From assembly GCA_947494705.1 (NCBI GenBank), contig CANLVN010000002.1, positions 310,001-374,000 on the forward strand: a DNA stretch of 64,000 bases, given 5' to 3'. The position numbers were made by a program, and so were the translations under genes. Numbering within the stretch: position 1 is the first letter of the stretch; each line of letters begins with the position of its first letter. The notes beneath the pieces are model-generated. The model was not told the origin of the DNA. It searched no databases and saw nothing but the letters and a program-made list of their open reading frames with translations. Of this stretch, positions 54,551-62,054 are shown piece by piece. The stretch comes from an uncultured Erythrobacter sp. (lineage in GTDB: Bacteria > Pseudomonadota > Alphaproteobacteria > Sphingomonadales > Sphingomonadaceae).

Positions 54551-54673
54551 AATTCACTCCAATCAGTTTGGTTTTGTTTCCGAATCGCTTTTTGGATCAC
54601 AAACTAATCGTATTGGTCACATTTCAATCAATCAAGCGGAAGTTTGCTTGAGCGTGACTCGTGAGGTGCATTT
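54551..54673. promoter_or_regulatory. Divergent control region between excisionase/integrase and repressor
   Basis: AT-rich gap separating the leftward xis-int genes from the rightward XRE repressor. It contains TCAAGC-N8-GCTTGA (54632-54637 and 54646-54651), a perfect 6-bp inverted repeat close to the repressor start, and a near-perfect pair ATCAGTTTG (54562-54570) / CAAACTAAT (54600-54608). These fit repressor operators in a lysogeny-type switch. GAGGTG at 54663-54668 is the ribosome site of the repressor. Confidence 0.45.
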
Positions 54674-55093
54674 TTGGCGGTCCTAGATGACATGGCAGAG
54701 CGGCTTGAGCAGGTGCGAAAGCGCGAAAAACTCTCTCAAGAGGCGTTTTCAAAGCGCCTTGGCATCAGTCGGGGTGCCTACCAACATTATGTGAAAGGCG
54801 GTCGCGAGATACCATCATCCGTTCTGTCCGCCCTGCTCCAGGAATTCGAAGTAGATCCTTACTGGATGTTGCGAGGCGACGACGCTGGCGCATCGACCGA
54901 GAAGGAACGCCTTCTCGTTGCAAATGCCGTTAAGATCACGCGAATGCTTCAGCGAGCATACAAAGAAAGAAATATCGATTGGAGCGATGAGAAATTGGAA
55001 ACCGCCGTTTTGTTCGCGCAGTTTTATCTGTTCGACAAGCGATCTGTTGTCGAAGAAGGCGAAGCAATAATTGCGAATTTTGCCGCCACGTGA
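54674..55093 (+). CDS. XRE-family regulator, phage-repressor-like
   Basis: 139 residues from TTG 54674 (GAGGTG 5 nt upstream); ATG 54692 is an alternative. The HTH is EKLSQEAFSKRLGISRGAYQHYVKGGREIP at residues 19-48. The remainder (KERLLVANAVKITRMLQRAYKER, LYLFDKRSV-type end) is helical and not peptidase-like, so it is not a LexA/CI autocleaving repressor. Divergent from xis-int, so it probably controls excision. Followed 17 nt later by a small membrane-protein gene. Confidence 0.85.
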   Translation: MAVLDDMAERLEQVRKREKLSQEAFSKRLGISRGAYQHYVKGGREIPSSVLSALLQEFEVDPYWMLRGDDAGASTEKERLLVANAVKITRMLQRAYKERNIDWSDEKLETAVLFAQFYLFDKRSVVEEGEAIIANFAAT

Positions 55094-55110
55094 GGTTGAA
55101 GGGACAAGTC

Positions 55111-55431
55111 ATGCACGAAATCAGAAGTTCAGAATACTATAAGGTCATGCACGGTTATACCGTTCATGAGCAGACCCGCGCCGGATATCTCAATTTATTA
55201 GCATTGAACCGGTCGGTGTTGTTTGCAGGAACACTGGCACTGCTGGTGGCCGCAATATGCACCCCAATACCCGCTTGGACCATCATAGGTCTCGCAATGA
55301 TTTTCGGGTTCCTGGTTATCCAGAAGCTCATTGAAAATCAGAACGGAACGTCGGGACTGTTCTTTGTTCAGGATGGCCGCTTCCACCCGCATTGGCAGTT
55401 CGTTGCACCGAAAAGCTGGCGGAACCCCTGA
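55111..55431 (+). CDS. Hypothetical small membrane protein
   Basis: 106 residues. ATG 55111 has AAGGGA 7 nt upstream; a GTG at 55090 overlapping the repressor stop is the alternative. Two hydrophobic segments (RSVLFAGTLALLVAAICTPI and TIIGLAMIFGFLVIQKLI) are flanked by soluble ends of about 30 residues, the C-terminal one reading GLFFVQDGRFHPHWQF. No family recognised. It sits 20 nt before the methyltransferase on the same strand and could be part of that unit or an accessory island gene. Confidence 0.65.
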   Translation: MHEIRSSEYYKVMHGYTVHEQTRAGYLNLLALNRSVLFAGTLALLVAAICTPIPAWTIIGLAMIFGFLVIQKLIENQNGTSGLFFVQDGRFHPHWQFVAPKSWRNP

Positions 55432-55451
55432 ATGACGAATGATTCCGCCCA

Positions 55452-58205
55452 ATGAACGCCACAGAAATCGCTGAAGCCATTGAGATTCTGGCGGAGCAGC
55501 CGTTTAACGCGGCAGAATTCCCCTACGCCTTTCTGGAGGCGTTTGGGCGCAAGCCTACCGAGATCAAGCGGCTGCGGTCTGGCAACACCAACAAGTCCGA
55601 TCTGGGCGGCGTTCTTCAGCGTAACCACATCCACATCGCTACAGCCGCGCCGGGCGAGGTCACGCAAACCTTCACCGCCCTTCGCGACAGCCCCGCCACC
55701 GCGAAGGCCAAGGCCAAGTTCATCCTCGCCACCGATGGCGACATGCTCGAGGCGCAGGATCTGGCGAGCGGGGATATCCTCTCCTGCCCCTATCCCGAAT
55801 TTGCCGAGAAGTTCGGCTTCTTCCTGCCGCTGGCGGGCATCACCACCATTCCCCAGCTGCGCGAAAGTTCGTTCGACATTCGCGCAACCCGCCTGTTCAA
55901 CAAGCTCTATCTGGAGCTGCTGCAGGACAATCCCGATTGGGACACCGCCGCCCGCCGCGCGGATATGAACCATTTCATGGCCCGGCTGATCTTCTGCTTT
56001 TATGCGGAGGATACCAGCATCTTCCACCCCAGCTATCCCTTCACCGGGACGGTCGAGAAGATGAGCGAGCGGGACAGTTCCAACACGCATGAAGTGATTG
56101 CCGAGCTGTTCCGCGCGATGAACACGCGAAAGGAAGAGCATGAGGCGGAGGGCATCAAGAGCTGGGCGCGGCCCTTCCCCTATGTGAATGGCGGACTGTT
56201 TGGCGGATCGCTGGATGTGCCGCGCTTTAACAAGTCGGCGCGCAATTACCTGATCCATATCGGCGGGCTGAACTGGACGAAGATCAACCCCGACATTTTC
56301 GGCAGTATGATCCAGGCCGTTGCCGATGATGAGGAGCGCGGCGCGCTGGGCATGCATTACACCAGCGTGCCCAACATCCTGAAAGTGCTGAACCCGCTGT
56401 TCCTCGACGATCTGCGCAACCATCTGGAGGAAGCAGGCGACAACAAGGTCAAGCTGCTCAACCTGCGCAAGCGGATGGCGAAGATCCGCGTGTTCGATCC
56501 GGCCTGCGGATCGGGAAATTTCCTCGTCATCGCTTACAAGGAAATGCGCAAGATCGAGGCGGAGATCAATCAGCGCCGCGATGAGGCCGATCGGGCATCG
56601 GACATCCCGCTGACCAATTTTCGCGGGATCGAACTGCGCGATTTCCCGGCTGAGATTGCCCGGCTCGCGCTCATCATCGCGGAGTTTCAGTCCGACGTGC
56701 TCTATCGCGGGCAGAAGCTGGCGCTCGCCGAATTCCTGCCGCTCGATGCGCAGAACTGGATCGTCCAGGGCAATGCGCTTCGGCTCGACTGGCTGACGGT
56801 TTGCGAGCCAACCGGCAAAGGCGGCGGGAAGATCTTCGCCGACGATCTTTATGGCGCACCGCTGGACCAGGCGAAGATCGACTTCGAGAACGAAGGCGGT
56901 GAAACGTACATCTGCGGGAATCCGCCCTATCTTGGGAGCACTTGGCAGGACAAGGAGCAAAAGGCCGATCTGGAGCGAATTTTCGGCCATCGGACCAAGA
57001 CTTGGAAGTCGCTCGATTACGTCGCGGGATGGTTCATGAAGGCGGCGGATTACGGGATGCATACGCCGACCGTTTCAGCTTTTGTGTCCACCAACTCAAT
57101 CTGTCAGGGCCAGCAAGTGCCGATCCTTTGGCCGCTGATTTTCGACACCGGGCATGAAATCGCGTTTGCTCACACCAGCCTGAAATGGGCTAATCTAGCG
57201 AGCCACAATGCCGGCGTAACGGTTGTGATAGTTGGTATCAGCAACGACCTCGGGAAAGAGCGCTCCCTCTATTCAGTCGATGAGAGTGGGCGGACAATTT
57301 TAAAGCAGGTAGCGAGTATCAATGCTTATCTTGTCGCGGGCTCCTTCGTTTATGTTGAGCGCTTCAACACCCCCATCAACCAACTTCCAAAAATGAACTT
57401 TGGGAACAAGCCCGTCGATGGAGGGCATTTGTTGCTGTCCCGTCAGGAAATGCTTGAGCTCGATCTGTCGGAAGAACTGCGAGATCGCATCATTAGGCGC
57501 AACCTAGGCGGCGCTGAATTCATCCGCGGCGTCGAGCGCTATTGCTTATGGATCGCCGACGAAGATCTAGAAGATGCTCTTGCTGTTCCAGCTGTTCGAG
57601 AGAGAATTGATGCGGTTCGTGAATTGCGCCTCGCCAGCCCCGACTCAGGGGCAAACTCGATGGCAAGTCGCGCGCATCAGATGAGAGAAATGCAGATTGG
57701 CAGGGATCACACGATCGTTGCAGCAGCCATATCGTCCGAAAATCGCCCGTATCTGCCATGCGGACTGATCGATAATCGGACTACCATCAACAATAAGAAC
57801 TACGCCCTCTACGACGCCCCGCTGTGGAACATGGCGCTAATCGCATCGCGCCTGCACTGGGTCTGGATCGGCACCGTCTGCGTGCGGATGCGGACGGATT
57901 TCTCCTACTCCAACACCCTTGGCTGGAACACCTTCCCAGTCCCACCGCTGACCGAGAAGAACAAGGCCGATCTCACCCGCTGCGCCGAGAATATCCTGCT
58001 GGCTCGCGAAGCGCATTTTCCCGCCACCATCGCCGATCTCTACGATCCCGATGCCATGCCCGAAAACCTCCGCGCCGCGCATGACGCCAATGACGAGGTG
58101 CTGGAACGCATCTACATCGGCCGCCGCTTCAAGAACGACACCGAACGCCTCGAAAAGCTGTTCGAACTCTACACCAAGATGACCGGCAAAAAGGCGGCGG
58201 CATGA
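55452..58205 (+). CDS. MmeI-like N6-adenine DNA methyltransferase (917 residues)
   Basis: The SAM motif is VFDPACGSGNFLVIAYKEM (residues about 347-365) and the amino-methylating motif is CGNPPYLGS (NPPY at 490-493), as in type IIG/MmeI-family enzymes. Before these are an N-terminal domain of about 150 residues and a helical spacer (LYLELLQDNPDWDTAA, HFMARLIFCFYAEDTSIF); after them a probable target-recognition domain (about 620-800) and a helical C-terminus. In the N-terminal domain I find no D...ExK nuclease motif, unlike MmeI, so cleavage is likely done by partners. The TRD region has much lower GC than its flanks. The stop overlaps the next gene by ATGA. Confidence 0.85.
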   Translation: MNATEIAEAIEILAEQPFNAAEFPYAFLEAFGRKPTEIKRLRSGNTNKSDLGGVLQRNHIHIATAAPGEVTQTFTALRDSPATAKAKAKFILATDGDMLEAQDLASGDILSCPYPEFAEKFGFFLPLAGITTIPQLRESSFDIRATRLFNKLYLELLQDNPDWDTAARRADMNHFMARLIFCFYAEDTSIFHPSYPFTGTVEKMSERDSSNTHEVIAELFRAMNTRKEEHEAEGIKSWARPFPYVNGGLFGGSLDVPRFNKSARNYLIHIGGLNWTKINPDIFGSMIQAVADDEERGALGMHYTSVPNILKVLNPLFLDDLRNHLEEAGDNKVKLLNLRKRMAKIRVFDPACGSGNFLVIAYKEMRKIEAEINQRRDEADRASDIPLTNFRGIELRDFPAEIARLALIIAEFQSDVLYRGQKLALAEFLPLDAQNWIVQGNALRLDWLTVCEPTGKGGGKIFADDLYGAPLDQAKIDFENEGGETYICGNPPYLGSTWQDKEQKADLERIFGHRTKTWKSLDYVAGWFMKAADYGMHTPTVSAFVSTNSICQGQQVPILWPLIFDTGHEIAFAHTSLKWANLASHNAGVTVVIVGISNDLGKERSLYSVDESGRTILKQVASINAYLVAGSFVYVERFNTPINQLPKMNFGNKPVDGGHLLLSRQEMLELDLSEELRDRIIRRNLGGAEFIRGVERYCLWIADEDLEDALAVPAVRERIDAVRELRLASPDSGANSMASRAHQMREMQIGRDHTIVAAAISSENRPYLPCGLIDNRTTINNKNYALYDAPLWNMALIASRLHWVWIGTVCVRMRTDFSYSNTLGWNTFPVPPLTEKNKADLTRCAENILLAREAHFPATIADLYDPDAMPENLRAAHDANDEVLERIYIGRRFKNDTERLEKLFELYTKMTGKKAAA

Positions 58206-58963
58206 GCGAGCCTGATCGCGTTTTTCTGCAAATGTGGGGGCCTTTTCGCGACCACCTCGTCGCAAATCATGAATTTTATGTCGCTCAGGCGAAGGGTCGA
58301 TTGCTGACGCAATTCAATGATGAAGCGATGAAGGCTGATGCGGATCAGCATGCCGAGGACTGGCTTGCTAGCAGAGCGCAATACTTTGATCCCGACCGTG
58401 ACGATCCAGCGGACGCCTATGAGCAATCATGGGATGAAGCGGTGTCGTTTTATCAGGGTCTGGTGGATCTACAGAAGACGACCCGTCTCAGCATCATCGC
58501 GGGTATATATCATGAATGGGAAAAACAGCTGCGTGACTGGCTGGGTCGGGAGATGGGCCACCACCGGCTTGGCGAGCATACAAATGCCGCCATTTGGAGG
58601 GTCGTGATAGGCGACATTTTTGATTTTCTTGAATGCTGCCAATGGCCTGTGCGGGAGCGCCCGTACTACGCCGATCTCAACATCTGCCATCTTGTCGTTA
58701 ACGTTTACAAACACGGCAATGGCAACTCGTTCAAAGAATTGAAGGAGAAAGCCCCTGAGATTGCTGGCCCCAAGGACGAGTTGCCGGGCTTTTTCCTGTC
58801 AGCGCTGGATTATACCAACGTCGAAGTAACCGACGCTGACCTCAATCGATTTTCAGACGCAATCGTCGCCTTCTGGAATGACGTTCCCGAGAACGTCTTT
58901 TTCTCGCAGCTTTCCGGCGAACCCAAGTGGCTCAAAAAGGCCGTCGAGAAAGATTTGGCCTGA
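58202..58963 (+). CDS. Hypothetical protein between methyltransferase and PD-(D/E)xK-like gene
   Basis: 253 residues, soluble, acidic, rich in aromatic residues. The middle (SIIAGIYHEWEKQLRDWLGREMGHH) and ICHLVVNVYKHGNGNSFKEL look helical; an NxYKHGxG element is reminiscent of HEPN-like helical domains, but the standard R-x4-6-H motif is not present, so that link is weak. It overlaps the methyltransferase stop (ATGA) and the next gene start (TGATG), so it is an integral operon member. GC is lower than in the methyltransferase N-terminus. Function unknown. Confidence 0.7.
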   Translation: MSEPDRVFLQMWGPFRDHLVANHEFYVAQAKGRLLTQFNDEAMKADADQHAEDWLASRAQYFDPDRDDPADAYEQSWDEAVSFYQGLVDLQKTTRLSIIAGIYHEWEKQLRDWLGREMGHHRLGEHTNAAIWRVVIGDIFDFLECCQWPVRERPYYADLNICHLVVNVYKHGNGNSFKELKEKAPEIAGPKDELPGFFLSALDYTNVEVTDADLNRFSDAIVAFWNDVPENVFFSQLSGEPKWLKKAVEKDLA

Positions 58964-59370
58964 TGTTTACCCGCATTGCATATGCCGATCTCAACTCGCG
59001 CCAGCAGGAAAACTACAATTTCCAGAAGGTCGCTGCAGAGTTGGCAGACTATGGCTTCAACTGCCTGCGGCTGAGCGATGACTGGCAGGGTGCCGATTTC
59101 ATCGCCTGTCACATCGATGGCGAAACCTTCATTAAAGTGCAGCTAAAGGGGCGGCTCTGCATCGACAAGAAGTATCTCGGCAAAGGCATCCACATCGCCT
59201 TTTTTCACGGCGGTGCTTGTTACCTCTATGACCATGACGCTTTGGTCCAGCATTTGCTGGACAACGGCCTGATTGGTGACAGCAGCGTGACCTGGCACGA
59301 AAAGGGTGGCCGCAGCTGGCCGTCGCCACCAGCGTGGGCTTTGAAATTCCTGGAAAATTACCGCGTCTAA
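58963..59370 (+). CDS. PD-(D/E)xK-like nuclease-fold protein, restriction-associated
   Basis: 135 residues. QENYNFQKVAAELADYGF provides an alpha helix, then LSDDWQGADFIACHIDGETFIKVQLKGRL gives the pattern D-(hydrophobic strand)-QxK in a beta hairpin typical of PD-(D/E)xK nucleases, here with Gln in place of the Glu. The stretch KVQLKGRLCIDKKYLGKGIHIAF is well organised for a small endonuclease or DNA-end-binding subunit. ATG 58963 overlaps the preceding stop (TGATG). Catalytic activity is inferred from the fold pattern only. Confidence 0.6.
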   Translation: MFTRIAYADLNSRQQENYNFQKVAAELADYGFNCLRLSDDWQGADFIACHIDGETFIKVQLKGRLCIDKKYLGKGIHIAFFHGGACYLYDHDALVQHLLDNGLIGDSSVTWHEKGGRSWPSPPAWALKFLENYRV

Positions 59371-59400
59371 TCCGGTAGCGCCATCCCGTGTTTGGTGATA

Positions 59401-59437
59401 TGACTACAGCTGATTACATCTGCATCACGCATAGGAG
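59401..59437 (+). promoter_or_regulatory. Candidate autoregulatory region and ribosome site of the antitoxin gene
   Basis: The only non-coding gap in the cargo (59371-59443). It holds a partly symmetric element ATGACTACAGCTGATTACAT around CAGCTG (59399-59418) and TAGGAG at 59432-59437, 6 nt before the antitoxin ATG. RHH antitoxins normally repress their own operon from such a site. The second block could therefore be transcribed separately and under antitoxin control. Confidence 0.35.
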
Positions 59438-59443
59438 CCAGAC

Positions 59444-59701
59444 ATGGGACATGAACCAGCCACCTCCCCCATCACCATTCGCGCGGCGAAGGAGATGGTG
59501 AGTGAGATCGATTCCATCGCCCATGCCCTCGACCGGTCGCGCAATTACGTCATCAACCAGGCGTTGCAGCAATATCTGGAAGCCAATGCCTGGCAGGTGG
59601 AGCGCGTCAAGGAAGGGATTGCAGACGCCCGCGCGGGCCGTGTCCATCACGCCGATGATGTTCATGCCGAAATCGCCGCGAAACATGGCTTTAGCCGCTG
59701 A
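59444..59701 (+). CDS. Ribbon-helix-helix antitoxin (CopG/RelB-ParD-like)
   Basis: 85 residues. The RHH fold is ATSPITIRAAKEMVSEIDSIA then HALDRSRNYVINQALQQYLE, with a C-terminal toxin-binding helix (VERVKEGIADARAGRVHHADDVHAEIA). The stop overlaps the toxin start by TGATG. It should bind the toxin and the operon promoter. It opens the second operon block (59444-63255), so in effect it may control helicase and nuclease expression. Confidence 0.9.
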   Translation: MGHEPATSPITIRAAKEMVSEIDSIAHALDRSRNYVINQALQQYLEANAWQVERVKEGIADARAGRVHHADDVHAEIAAKHGFSR

Positions 59702-60015
59702 TGCGGGTCACTTATGCGAGCGCAGCCCGGCGCGATCTTGATGCAATTATCGACTATATCTCGCTTGAAGATCGGGCTGCGGCGGAGAGGGTCTTCTATG
59801 CGATTTCCGATAGCGTCAGCAGGCTGGGCGATTACCCCAATATGGGCCATGTCGGCCGCGTACCCAATACGCGAGAGCTTTCCGTGACGGGCCTGCCCTA
59901 CATCGTCGTCTATGAAGTTTCCGCAGAGGCGGTGACTGTGCTGGCAGTCTTCCATGGCGCGCGAGATCTGGCCCGCGCAATGGCAGAGAGATCAAAAGGG
60001 ATGCCCGACACATGA
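59701..60015 (+). CDS. RelE/ParE-family toxin
   Basis: 104 residues. RVTYASAARRDLDAIIDYISLED at the start, LGDYPNMGHVGRVPNTREL in the middle and YIVVYEVSAEAVTVLAVFHGARDLARAM at the end, matching ParE/RelE toxins. ParE poisons gyrase and RelE cleaves mRNA; the two are hard to separate by eye, and the RRDLDAI helix with HGARDL favours ParE. The start overlaps the antitoxin and the stop overlaps the helicase start by ATGA, so toxin and helicase are coupled. Such direct fusion to a nuclease operon is unusual. Confidence 0.88.
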   Translation: MRVTYASAARRDLDAIIDYISLEDRAAAERVFYAISDSVSRLGDYPNMGHVGRVPNTRELSVTGLPYIVVYEVSAEAVTVLAVFHGARDLARAMAERSKGMPDT

Positions 60016-62054
60016 CCAAGACCGTCCCTTCCGTTTCTGTCAGCTATGCGCAGAGCGGCGCCTCCACCAAGTCGAACGAGCTGGGCATGCGCCCGATGCA
60101 AGAACGCGCCTTCGAAAAGCGGGGCGAGCAGTATCTGCTGATCAAATCGCCGCCGGCATCGGGCAAGAGCCGCGCGCTGATGTTCATCGCGCTCGACAAG
60201 CTGACCAATCAGGATCTGCGCCAGGCGATCATCGTGGTGCCGGAAAAAAGCATCGGCTCCAGCTTCAATGACGAACCGCTCAGCCAATATGGTTTCTGGG
60301 CGGACTGGCATGTGGAGCCGCGCTGGAACCTGTGCAACGCGCCGGGCACCGATGGCGGTAAGGTCAATGCGCTGGGCAGCTTTCTTGAGAGCGATGACAA
60401 GGTGCTGGTCTGCACCCATGCGACCTTCCGCTTTGCGGTCGACAAGTTCGGCGTGGAAGCGTTCGACAATCGCCTGATCGCGGTGGACGAATTCCACCAT
60501 GTCTCTGCCAATCCGGACAACAAATTGGGCACGCATCTGGGCGAGCTGATCGCACGCGACAAGGTGCATATAGTGGCCATGACCGGCTCGTACTTCCGCG
60601 GTGATGCAGAGGCCGTGCTGGCTCCGCAGGACGAAGCGCGCTTCGACAGCGTGACCTATACCTATTACGAGCAGCTCAACGGCTATGAACATCTCAAAAG
60701 CCTCGATATCGGCTATTTCTTCTACTCGGGGCCGTATTCCGACAGCATCCTGGAGGTGCTCGATCCGGCGGAAAAGACCATCATCCACATCCCCAGTGTC
60801 AATTCGCGCGAAAGCACGAAGGACAAGCACCGGGAGGTGGAGCACATCATCGAGGAGCTCGGCGATTGGCTGGGCACAGATGATGCGACCGGGTTCCAGC
60901 TGGTCAGGACAGCGGACGGGCGCACCTTGCGGATTGCAGACCTGGTCGATGATGATCCGGGCAAACGCGATCGCGTGTCGGCGGCGCTGAAAGACGCTAG
61001 CCAGAAGAACAATCGCGATCACGTCGATATCATCATCGCTCTCGGCATGGCCAAGGAAGGCTTCGACTGGATCTGGTGCCAGCACGCGCTGACTGTGGGC
61101 TATCGAGCCAGCCTGACCGAAATCGTCCAGATCATCGGCCGCGCCACCCGCGATGCGCCGGGCAAGGCCCGTGCGCGCTTCACCAACCTGATCGCAGAAC
61201 CCGACGCCGCCGAAAGCGTGGTGACAGAGGCCATCAACGATACACTCAAAGCCATCGCCGCCAGCCTGCTGATGGAGCAGGTTCTGGCCCCGCGTTTCGA
61301 GTTCAAGCCCAAGACGTCGACCAGCCAGGCAGACCCCGATTTCGACTATGGCGAAGCCGGATACGACCAGGAGCGCTGCAACGTCGGCTTCAACGAGGAG
61401 CGCGGCACCTATCAGATTGAGATCAAGGGGCTGGCAGAACCTAAGAGCCCCGAGGCGGAACGCATTTGCCGCGAAGATCTGAACGAGGTGATCGCCACCT
61501 TCGTGCAGGACAAACGCTCAATTGAGCGTGGCTTGTTCGATGAGGAGCTGGTGCCTGAAGAACTCACCCAGGTGCGTCTGGGCAAGATCATCAAGGACAA
61601 GTACCCAGAGCTGGATGACGAAGATCAGGAAGCGGTGCGCCAATATGCCATCGCCGCGCTTAACCTTACCCAGCAAGCCGCACGCATTGCCGCTGGCGAT
61701 GACAAGGAACCGGGAGCCAACACCGCCCTGATCGACGGTGTCCGCAAATTTGCGATGGATGTGCGCGAGCTCGACATCGATCTGATCGACCGGATCAACC
61801 CCTTCGGTGAAGCCTACGCCATCCTCGCCAAAACGATGAGCGAAGACAGCCTGAAACAGGTTGCCGCAGCAATTTCCGCCAAGCGTACGAGCCTGACGCC
61901 TGAAGAGGCGAAGGAACTGGCCGTGCGTGCGGTCCGCTTCAAGAAGGAACGCGGTCGCTTGCCATCGATCAGCTCGGCCGATGCCTGGGAAAAGCGGATG
62001 GCGGAAGGCGCGGCGGCATTTGTCCGGTTCAAGGACGAGGGCCGCTATGAGTGA
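60012..62054 (+). CDS. Superfamily 2 DEAD/DEAH-type helicase, restriction-associated
   Basis: 680 residues. An RPMQERAF (Q-motif-like) element near residue 27; motif I SPPASGKSRAL (about 46-56); motif II VDEFHHV (about 157-163); motif III MTGSYFRG (about 190); motif V ALGMAKEGFDW (about 344-354); motif VI QIIGRATRDA (about 373-382). The C-terminal 250 residues are not helicase-like and probably contact DNA or partner subunits. ATP-driven translocation or unwinding. It overlaps the toxin (ATGA) and the nuclease gene (8 nt). It fits a translocase for a split restriction complex. Confidence 0.9.
   Translation: MTKTVPSVSVSYAQSGASTKSNELGMRPMQERAFEKRGEQYLLIKSPPASGKSRALMFIALDKLTNQDLRQAIIVVPEKSIGSSFNDEPLSQYGFWADWHVEPRWNLCNAPGTDGGKVNALGSFLESDDKVLVCTHATFRFAVDKFGVEAFDNRLIAVDEFHHVSANPDNKLGTHLGELIARDKVHIVAMTGSYFRGDAEAVLAPQDEARFDSVTYTYYEQLNGYEHLKSLDIGYFFYSGPYSDSILEVLDPAEKTIIHIPSVNSRESTKDKHREVEHIIEELGDWLGTDDATGFQLVRTADGRTLRIADLVDDDPGKRDRVSAALKDASQKNNRDHVDIIIALGMAKEGFDWIWCQHALTVGYRASLTEIVQIIGRATRDAPGKARARFTNLIAEPDAAESVVTEAINDTLKAIAASLLMEQVLAPRFEFKPKTSTSQADPDFDYGEAGYDQERCNVGFNEERGTYQIEIKGLAEPKSPEAERICREDLNEVIATFVQDKRSIERGLFDEELVPEELTQVRLGKIIKDKYPELDDEDQEAVRQYAIAALNLTQQAARIAAGDDKEPGANTALIDGVRKFAMDVRELDIDLIDRINPFGEAYAILAKTMSEDSLKQVAAAISAKRTSLTPEEAKELAVRAVRFKKERGRLPSISSADAWEKRMAEGAAAFVRFKDEGRYE

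Noticed and set aside
55452..55900. Nuclease domain in the N-terminus of the methyltransferase, as in MmeI
   Set aside because: I searched for a D...ExK arrangement in the first 150 residues and found none; the region keeps a domain-like character but no catalytic signature.
59371..59443. CRISPR or tandem-repeat array near the toxin-antitoxin genes
   Set aside because: No regularly spaced repeat units here or anywhere in the window; only short imperfect symmetry.
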